Assembly: GCA_003024785.1 (NCBI GenBank)
Contig: PUQB01000494.1
Coordinates: 124,001-188,000, forward strand
DNA: 64,000 nt
Direction: 5' to 3'
Source of the DNA: Selaginella tamariscina
Lineage: Eukaryota; Streptophyta; Lycopodiopsida; Selaginellales; Selaginellaceae
Below are positions 56,238-64,000 of this stretch, in pieces (position 1 is the stretch's first letter; each line of letters opens with the position of its first letter). The notes under the pieces are model-generated. The model made no database searches. It was given only the letters and a program-made list of their open reading frames with translations, and was not told the DNA's origin. A program made the translations under genes and the position numbers.

Positions 56238-57215
56238 TGTCATAGTTTTTACTATGACTCGACCCTTTACTTTGGGGTTTGACTGTTGTTACCTACTGGA
56301 TTATGTGACGAACCCTAGATGTAGAAGAAACAGGCCCGCATAGTGCACTTGGGTATCTAGTGATGGTCCGGCCGGGTGTCGTTAGGTATTTGCAAGAAAC
56401 TCTAGGCGAAGCTAGCACTTCCATTTAGAGAACCCTCCCCCGTTTTGACGTTCCAGGTTAGGGTTCTTCGCAAATTATAGCTTGTCAAAATAAGGGTTAG
56501 GGACACCCCTAGGGTTGACCTAACCCTAGGGTTGCCCTAACCCCACGTCCTAAACCCCCCCCTAGGGGTTAGGTTTAGGATTAGGTTAGGACAACCATTT
56601 TCTCTAAGGGCTGGCATTTCCGTGCCAGCCCACTTACTCACTTAGGTAAACAGGGGGGGGGGGTCCGTCACATAAATAAGGTAGAGTATATGTAGTGAGG
56701 CTTCCTGGGTTCAAAAGAGAGCTCGTTAACCTCCTACCGGTGCAAGCTAAGCTTGTGTCGTCAAGGTGCAACCCTCTGTTGTGCCGCCCAAACTTCCACA
56801 CGACAGGGGTACAACCCACCCTAGGGTTAGACTATCCTTATCGTTGGCAGGATCTTGCCTTTGAGACAAGGGCACGTCACTTCCAAGGAGTTAGCCAGAT
56901 TCCTTGGTCCGAAAACCTGCTCGCAAGCTCAAAGGTATTGCCCGAGTTCACGTTCCGCAGAACTAGTGGTTGAGGCCTTGCTCCGGCCGCCTCAACCACG
57001 CCAAGCTAGGAACGACACCTATAACTCGGCTAGTCCGTGCATCCTGATTCACAAGGTGAGTCTCGTTCGAGGACTTGGTCAGTTAGGGTTTAAGTTCCTA
57101 AGGGTTGGGTTCCTAATACGGGTTACTTTACCAGATTCCGTGGGTTTCCAGAGAGGGGATTCCAGGGTTGGCACCTGGCAAGCCGCCTTTGTGGCACCAG
57201 GTAAAAACTCTGACA
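56238..57215 (+). repeat. gypsy 3' LTR
   Basis: Same as the 5' LTR with about ten small differences, ends AACTCTGACA. The next bases (TGTCCGATCG) match an internal LTR position about 145 bp from the LTR start, so the flank is another LTR. Confidence 0.93.
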
Positions 57216-57840
57216 TGTCCGATCGAGTGTCATTAGGTATTTACAGAAAACTCTAAGCAAAGCTAGAAATTACCTTCTAAAATCCACCCCCCAATTTTGA
57301 CGTTTCAGTTAGACTAATTGGTTAATGTAGATGAGTTTGGTGTGTTTAATAGGGTTAGGAAACCCCTAGGGTTGACTTAACCCTAGGGTTGACCTAACCC
57401 TAAAAACCCGCATAGGGTTTTAGGGTTAAAGTTGGGCTAAGTTAAATACTCTCTCATTAACTTAATACACTCTCACATTCAGGAAAAAGAGGGGCCAGGG
57501 GGGCTCCGTCACGTCAACAAGGTAGAGTATGAATAGGAGAGCTCTTGGGTTCATGATTGAGTTCATTGCTCTTATGTCAGTACAAGCTTCACCTGTGTCG
57601 TTAAGGTACAACCTTTTATTGTGGCGCCCTAACTTCCAGATGACAGGGGATGTCCACCTTTGGGGTAGCACACCCTTAACGTTGGTGAATCCATGCCTAG
57701 AAAGTCTTGTTGAAATGCACATGAGGCAAAGGTTAAGACTTTTCTTCAGCCTCCTCCTCCACATCAAACTAGGTGTAGCACTCATGGCCAAACAAGGCAC
57801 ATTCGTGTTCTTGTCCAACCCATTATTAAAATATATAAAT
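57216..57840 (+). repeat. Older, decayed LTR fragment of the same gypsy family
   Basis: Aligns with the gypsy LTR from its position ~145 onward: 'gtgtcattaggtattta', 'ttttgacgttt', the cctagggttga cluster, 'gggctccgtcac', 'ggtagagtat' and 'acttccagatgacagggg' all have counterparts, with many substitutions. Its first ~145 bp are missing. Confidence 0.8.
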
Positions 57841-59387
57841 TTCCCAACTTATTAAGATTGCTACAGTTGGTATGGTGCTCCAATGTTGCAGCACTATTCC
57901 GGATTTAGCCGGATAAATCTTATGAATACTATGTTTCGGAACAAACTCTCACTAAAATAATGGATGAACTGGTTACGATCAACTTAGAAGGGCCACCTAT
58001 ATATACAATGAAGTTTAAAAGAGTTGTTAATGAGTAGAAAAAGCTATGTTCATGTGAGCATGTTATGTTTTGATGTTTTAAGAATAAGTCCTTTACAAAT
58101 TAATGTCAAAAAGGCAATTTAAATCAATTATAAAAAGATTTTATCTTTTTTAGTTAAATAAGTCTATCGAACGACGTGTTAACATAACTATCTAACGAAA
58201 TAGTGCGGTTGTCTTAGTCAAGGAACTGTAGTGATGTGTTGACACGGCTATCTGACACCTAATGTGATTGTCTGACGTGTACGTTAGCGCGGAGCGCACA
58301 CATTGGACTCACTATCAAACTATTTCATAACTTTTGCGATATTAGCATTATGTGAGTTCCTTAATTCATTTCACTGTCATCCGGATATCCAGGCGATCAC
58401 ATGCTTTCTATGATTGAACATGAGACAAAGAGTACTTGCACAAACTCTAATTACTTGAAAGCGATATATCTATCATACGTATGTATATGTGTGTGCATGT
58501 GTATATCGCTAGGTGTGTGCATGTGTTGAATCGCGAATCGAATCCACAAGCTACACGCGCATTCAAGAGAGGCAATCATCTCCATTTCTTGTTCTTTAAA
58601 TCGACCTTATACACATATATACATATGTACACGTAGATATACACCTATGACTTCCACTTTACCACCACACATACACATGTGCATGATGCACGCACATGCA
58701 TGGCATCCATTTGTACGCTCTAGGACGTGATGGAAAGCTGCAAATAGCCGAGGACTTCGTGGGTGTGTGTGTGTGTGTGTGTTGTGTGTGTGTTTATAGA
58801 GTCTTCATCTGTGTATATGTACCTACATATACGCAACGTGGTAATATAATAATTGAGATGTTTCTAATTTATTTGTTTTATTTTCATTATTTGTCAAGAC
58901 AGTCGTTATCAAGAACCTTGACTTTTTTAGGAAACATGCGTTATCGTAAATATCTAATTATGTCATATATATGTGTTGTGTGTGTCTATATATATATATG
59001 AACTTCATATTAGAATTATAACAAGCAACATAATAATAAAATTAATATATACGTTAATATTTTTTAAACAAGGTATAAATAATAATGTAATTTTTCAACA
59101 TTAAAATAATCAAATAATAAACATAACATCAATAAATAAGTAATTAATAATGTATTAGACTCTAATTTTTAGGATTAATAATAAACAGAACATCTATAAA
59201 TATTTGAGTACACGTGAATATCTAATACTGTCTCATATATATATGAATTCCATCTATATTAGTACATAATAATATTAATATATTTTAATAGATTTTAACA
59301 AAGTATAAATAAAAATCGAAACAATTATGTAAACATGTTTAGAACTAAACAATGATTAAAAATTAAACAGCCATTTCAAATCGTGTG
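57841..59387. other. AT-rich intergenic DNA, no gene seen
   Basis: Mostly AT-rich sequence with TG microsatellites (58485-58530, 58757-58792) and short repeats. No open frame with recognisable content and no RNA gene found on either strand. Confidence 0.6.
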
Positions 59388-59470
59388 GTTAACTTGCCCC
59401 AGAGGTCCAAGGGGGTGACTTAAGATCACCTGTACATCAGTACGCGTGGGTTCAAACCCCACAGTTCATA
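59388..59470 (+). pseudogene. tRNA-Leu(TAA) pseudogene
   Basis: Matches the tRNA-Leu at 60814 over most of its length, including anticodon loop CTTAAGA, variable arm and T arm. The acceptor arms do not pair properly (5' GTTAACT against 3' AGTTCAT), the D arm has changes (CCCCAGAGGTCCAAGG), and there is no T-run after it. Confidence 0.75.
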
Positions 59471-59527
59471 TATACAGTCACATATATCCACCATTTATTT
59501 AATTTAATACATATTTAATATATTTTT

Positions 59528-59792
59528 ACTATTCTAAGTGAGTTAAATTTTTTTTGAGGATATAAATATGATATCAATATATAGGGAACACTATATTAAA
59601 CATACATACTTATAAAAATTTAATATATGTATTCTTTCTTGTTCTATTATTATTTGTCTTACTATTCTAAGTGAGTTAAATTTTTTTGAGGATATAAATA
59701 TGATATCAATATATAGGGAACGCTATATTAAACATACATACTTATAAAAATTTAATATATGTATTCTTTCTTGTTTTATTATTATTTGTCTT
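59528..59792 (+). repeat. 133-bp tandem duplication
   Basis: Two adjacent copies (59528-59660 and 59661-59792) starting ACTATTCTAAGTGAG differ by only a few bases, so the duplication is recent. AT-rich, no coding content. Confidence 0.9.
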
Positions 59793-60813
59793 ACTTTTAT
59801 ATTTGTCAATACGGTCGTTATCAATAAACTTGACTTTTATATAGGAAACGTGTCTGAACTTCTTTCTTATTAAAATATAACAAGTGTAAGGTAACTATGG
59901 TAAATACATAGGTTATCTTAATAAGTGAAAATAGTTAAGGTATATATGAAGATTGCTTCGTATATACCTTAGTTACTTACACTTACTATGGTAACCTCGT
60001 ATTTACCGTAGTTATATTACCCTAGCAACTATAATATTATTAATATATACTTTAAATTTTGTTAACAAAGTATAATTAATAATGTATTCGACTCTAAAAT
60101 AATCAAATAATAAACAGAACATCCATAACTATTTGGATGTGCACTAATTATGTCATATATATATTCAATTTTAAATTTGGTATAATATATATATATATGA
60201 ACTTCACTTACTAAAATAAAACAAGCAACTTGTAAAGTACATAATAATATTAATATCTACTTTAATATTTTTTAACAAAGTATAATTTTCAAACATTAAT
60301 ACAATCAATAATAAACAGAACATCTTATAAAATATTCGAGTGTGCATGTAAATATCTAATTATGTCATATAATTAAATTTTAGATCTATTTTCATAGCTG
60401 ACATTTATATTAATATATAGCAAGCAACTTGCAAAGTGCATAAAATATTAATATATATTTTAATATATTTTAACAGAGTATAATTAATAATGTATTCGAC
60501 TAATTTTCAATAGCAAAATAACCAAATAACATCTATAAATATGTGTGCACGTAAATTTTCAATTATGTCATATATATTAAACTTTAAATTTGTTTTCATA
60601 ATTCTATGAATGTCATTTATATTAAAATACAACAAGCAACATACTTTAATAGTTTTGAATAAAGTATAATTAATAATGTAGTTTTTTAACATTAAAATAA
60701 TCAAATAAAGAATATCTATAAATGAATAAATAATTGAAACAACAAGGAATTTAATTATGTAAACATGTTTAGTACTAAATAATTATAATTTAGTAGATAT
60801 TTAAAACAGTGTG

Positions 60814-60897
60814 GTTAGCTTGCCCGAGAGGTCTAAGGGGGGTGACTTAAGATCACCTGTACATCAGTACGCGTGGGTTCGAACCCCACAGCTAGCA
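60814..60897 (+). tRNA. tRNA-Leu (anticodon TAA)
   Basis: An 84-nt cloverleaf can be folded by hand. Acceptor arms GTTAGCT / AGCTAGC pair with one G-T. The D arm is CCC...GGG, the anticodon stem GGTGA/TCACC with loop CTTAAGA gives anticodon TAA, a long class-II variable arm (TGTACATCAGTACGC) follows, and the T arm is GTGGG TTCGAAC CCCAC. Discriminator base is A. A run of eight T (60901-60908) follows as a Pol III terminator. There is no intron and no encoded CCA, as expected for a nuclear gene. The D arm is unusual for plant tRNA-Leu, so activity is not certain. Confidence 0.8.
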
Positions 60898-60913
60898 AGC
60901 TTTTTTTTATTCC

Positions 60914-61110
60914 CCTAATTAGGGGTATCAATTAGGAAATAAAAAAATCATAAATTAAAGAATAATCATAAATAAAAATTTAATTTAAAATACTAAATAA
61001 TATAATTTTAGCAAACCTAATTAGGGGTATCAATTAGGAAATAAAAAAATCATAAATTAAGAATAATCATAAATAAAATTTATGTTAAAATACTAAATAA
61101 TATAATTTAT
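60914..61110 (+). repeat. 102-bp tandem duplication
   Basis: Two adjacent copies starting CCTAATTAGGGGTATCAATT at 60914 and 61016. CCTAATTAGG is itself a short palindrome. No gene. Confidence 0.88.
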
Positions 61111-62033
61111 TTAATTTTAATGCATATTTAATATAATTTTATTTTTATATAACTTTAAAACGGTAAGTGTGTTCATTGTTATATTGTTAATATAGTTTAA
61201 AATGCATGTCCATGTTGTATCCCACTTACACTTAAAATTTTAAGTAAATTAAGCTGGTTCTCTTAACTATACATACGTACATATCAAAAATACACACGTA
61301 TGCATATGTGTGTGCGTGTGTCACACGCGCATTGAAGAGGGTTGCTTTTCGTGATATCTCCAGACAGATGTTGGTGGGTTGAAACTCAATGATCTCCCCC
61401 TTTTGCCCTTTCTTGTTCTTTTATATTGACCTTATACACATATACACGTAGATATACACCTACTTTAACAATAGATACATGTGCATGATGCACGCGCGCA
61501 TACGTACAAATGCCACGTCAATGGACATGTCAGCATGGATTAGGGCAAATGGTTGTTTTTGTCGTCAGACACTGCCGACATGCGGTGGATTTCTAATATG
61601 CCAAAGCGTGCTTAGATAAATCCGTTTTTCTTAATATTTAGTACTTAGATTAATTTTTTTTAACACAAGTGTGTTCAGAATAATAAATTGATTAGTATTC
61701 CTGCTGTTGCTAGCCTGTACAAATTCCGTGGTTGATTCTTTATTTTTCTTCCGAGTTTTTTTCCCCAGCAGAAATAGCATTTATTTTGTTGCCGTCCTGT
61801 CAATGAGCTAGCTTGCAAGAACAAGATATGGGTTTCACTGCCAGGATTTCCAGGTGGGCATCACGGATTTGCAAGTGGGTGCTGCACATTTTATAGATTT
61901 CCTGCAGATTTCAAATGGGTTTTTGAAATTCAGCAGAATTTCTACTGGGTTGCATGAATTTCTAGTTATCTGTACAGGATTTCATCATGGGTTCAAGGAT
62001 AGAGTCATTAGAGGATGTTTTAGGCGAGATGGT
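61111..62033. other. Upstream region of the PIRL gene
   Basis: AT-rich until about 61700, with 'acatgtgcatgatgcacgcgcgca' near 61485 recalling a similar phrase at 58675. From 61750 it becomes less AT-rich, and 61830-61990 holds an imperfect repeat of 'gatttcnaangtgggt' phrases. Probably promoter and 5' UTR of the following gene; no clear TATA box identified. Confidence 0.4.
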
Positions 62034-64000
62034 ATGGATTCGCGAGCACTGTTTGCCTCCGCGCCCATCCCAGATCAGTATACAGCAGCTGTGAATGCAG
62101 TTAATCGGGCAGATGACATACTTTCATCGCGGACTAACGAAATCATTCACGAGAAGCGTCCGGATTCCATCCCGGAACACAGTTTCAAGTCGCTCCAGAA
62201 GATGCGACGAGAGGTTATCCGGTCCCAGATCAACGAACAGAAGAGAACATGGATGGCAGTAATCGAGCTGGAGGAGAGGTACAGAGGTTTGAGCGGCTCA
62301 TGAACCGAGCTCGGGGCTCCGACTCGGTCAACGGACTGGTCAACGGGCTTGACCCGGTCAACGGACAAGGCACTTCGGTTCTAAATGGTATTGAGAGCTC
62401 GAGTTCCGGGAATTCTCTGAGGACTTAATCCGGAGTAATAAATACGAGATCCCTGTCCCGTCTTCTGTTGTTCTTCCTCCCGAGACTGTCAAACGTATTC
62501 CTTCAGATACAGGTGCACACACACACGCACACGCACACACACAAATACACATGGTGTGTGTGAGTATTTCATTCGCATGCATATTTGTGTTGGATACGTT
62601 GTTGGTATGTCAACTATAAATATTGTTTGTTTAAGTTCATGTTTATCCCGATATTGCGGTTTTACGTGTGTTTGCACGTGTAGTTACATTAATATATATG
62701 AATTATAATTGGTTTATATACGATTTATCAGTGTCGTCTTAATGTTTCCAAGGATTTATTATGATATTATGTTTCACGTTGTAATATACAATGTTTAATA
62801 CTAATATTATAATTATATTAAGTATTAACGATTTGGTTTTTAATTAGCTTCCACAAAGCAATTACTTCCATCAAGATCGTTTGATTCCTTGTCTTTGGCT
62901 TCTACAGGTATGTATGAATATGTGTGTGCGTGCGTGTGTATTAAGAAAGATGATTGTATATCTTTATGTTTTTAACTCTTTCCTTCTTCAGCTCCCAGGG
63001 GTCTGATGTGTCACTTGCCGCCCCAACAGGTATATGAGTTATGTATATAGTTGTGTACATATATCTCATTTTTTGGCTTCCAGCTCCTCAAGTTCAACAG
63101 TCGGTGCCTGGACAATCATATGATACAGCAACTGCAGGTTTGATGTGTATATATGTATATAGTTTGTGTGTGTGTGTGTGCGAGTCAACCAATAGTATGA
63201 GTTGTGTTATTTTTTATATATAAATACATCTTAATGATGGATGAATTAGTTGTTTAAACATGTCCACGTTTTAATAATTTTCAGCTCCTAAGTTCAACAA
63301 CAAGTCCCAGATACGTCTACAGGTGAATAATATACAATTTATAAATAGTTAATGTACCTAGTCCATGCTAATGAAAGAAAGTTTACTTAATTACGTGTTA
63401 AGTAGTTGATACGTGTTAGTTCATCATTTATCTCTTCTTGTCAACTGGAAGTAGTTAGTAGTAGTTAGACACGCACGCAGATGCATGCATATACGTAAGT
63501 ACTATGTGTTTGAATAATATATGTAATTTAGTATATAATTAATATATAATAATCAATATTAACCAGCTCAAAATGAAGATCCAGATGCACCATATGTGCC
63601 AGAAAAGCTCTACCACTTAATTGAAAGAGCAGCAAACTTAAACTCTGAGGAATTATAATTACCGACACTTTTGTCCGAGACAAGACACTGCTGCCGGACA
63701 CAATCGGACGGCTGACCAACTTACGTGTCCTGGAGCTTTCGGGAACCGTATAGTCAAGATTCCAGAATCAATTGGGTATCTCGTACAGTTGACCGTGTTG
63801 GACCTCCAGTCAAACCAGTTGACCGGCTTACCCGAAAGCATCGGGAGGTTAACGAAGTTAAGGAAGCTTAACGTGGAAAAGAATGGACTCGAGGAGCTAC
63901 CATGGACTATCGGTAACTGTGAGAGTTTAGAGGAGTTAAGGGCGGATTTTAACCAGCTTAAGGCTCTCCCTGAAGCCGTCGGATATCTCGGAAGCCTTCA
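62034..64000 (+). CDS. PIRL-type plant intracellular LRR protein, 5' part
   Basis: Exon 1 (ATG 62034 to 62512) encodes MDSRALFASAPIPDQ and a helical region (VNRADDILSSR; WMAVIELEERYRG) like the N-terminus of PIRL proteins. Short exons with GT-AG sites follow: 62848-62907 (60 nt), 62992-63029 (38), 63084-63137 (54) and 63285-63322 (38). Exon 6 starts at 63567 (QNEDPDAPYVPEKLYHLIERA) and enters leucine-rich repeats (LLPDTIGRLTNLRVLELSG, IPESIGYLVQLTVLDL, LPESIGRLTKLRKLNV, LPEAVGYL), cut by the window edge. PIRLs are cytoplasmic, RAS-suppressor-like LRR scaffolds with roles in plant development. Single-base losses in two exons, around 62290 and 62400, and in exon 6 (near 63658 and 63748) look like sequence errors rather than decay. 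Confidence 0.75.

Larger units (their letters stand above)
49864..57215 (+). mobile_element. Chromodomain Ty3/gypsy LTR retrotransposon
   Basis: LTRs at 49864-50840 and 56238-57215 (977 and 978 bp, about 1% different by eye), a primer site, gag, protease, reverse transcriptase, RNase H, integrase with a C-terminal chromodomain, and a polypurine tract: the gypsy order of a chromovirus. The flanking pentamers ATTAA and TGTCC do not match, so no target duplication is seen. The right flank is an older LTR of the same family, which suggests recombination or deletion rather than a simple insertion. Confidence 0.93.

Noticed and set aside
57841..59387. Organellar DNA insertion
   Set aside because: No plastid or mitochondrial gene sequence was recognised; the AT-rich DNA and tRNA are of nuclear type.
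62358..62677. Minus-strand Cys/Val-rich open frames near TG microsatellites
   Set aside because: Products of (CA)n/(TG)n runs; similar frames appear at 14501-14944 and 58696-59001.

Overview
The window looks like nuclear DNA of a land plant. Evidence: copia- and gypsy-type LTR retrotransposons primed from initiator-Met tRNA, a chromodomain gypsy element, TTTAGGG-type telomere motifs, GT-AG introns, a eukaryotic tRNA-Leu(TAA) with a Pol III T-run, and the start of a PIRL (plant intracellular Ras-group LRR) gene at the right edge. The species cannot be named from the sequence. Almost everything left of 58 kb is nested mobile DNA.

Layout. (1) 1-2419: left-truncated copia element (copia-1, minus strand) with an 87-bp LTR. 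(2) 2420-45527: array of a roughly 7.1-kb repeat unit, here called G1-G4. Each unit holds a ~0.53-kb spacer S, region A (a diverged ~120-bp minisatellite plus a small spliced gene-like structure), repeat B, a dead gypsy-type gag region, and B', a diverged direct copy of B. G2 has its 6.65-kb core flipped exactly between two S blocks. (3) Inserted in G1: T1 (7690-21897), a 14.2-kb DNA transposon with TIRs ATGCA(C/A)GTTGTAACTAAA and a 4-bp TATT target duplication. (4) Inserted in G3: copia-2 (32341-36817) with near-identical LTRs and a perfect 5-bp duplication CGGGA. (5) Inserted in G4: T2 (45528-49863), a second, inverted and truncated copy of the T element. (6) 49864-57215: chromodomain gypsy element cutting off T2, followed by an older decayed LTR of the same family. 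(7) 57.9-61.8 kb: AT-rich DNA with a tRNA-Leu gene and a duplicated pseudo-tRNA. (8) 62.0-64.0 kb: 5' part of the PIRL gene.

The most unusual object is the T element. Its plus-strand gene encodes a DUF7869-type, RNase-H-like protein (HDKMD, QMDNC, GHTHEDID motifs), the likely transposase. Its other half carries minus-strand genes: a protein with a ParB-like GQH motif and an acidic tail, and a NIF/FCP1-type HAD phosphatase-like protein. The facing 5' ends of the two large genes are each flanked by an array of the 18-bp perfect palindrome GGCGGGATTAATCCCGCC and variants. Microsatellite, telobox and telomere-like DNA lies between the arrays. I know of no described element with this architecture, but could not search.

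Caution: single-base indels are everywhere, even in the PIRL gene, where two exons are 38 nt in a run of otherwise multiple-of-3 exons. Many frameshifts may be consensus errors in the assembly rather than decay, so 'pseudogene' calls are provisional. Stops shared by several repeat copies are more likely real.
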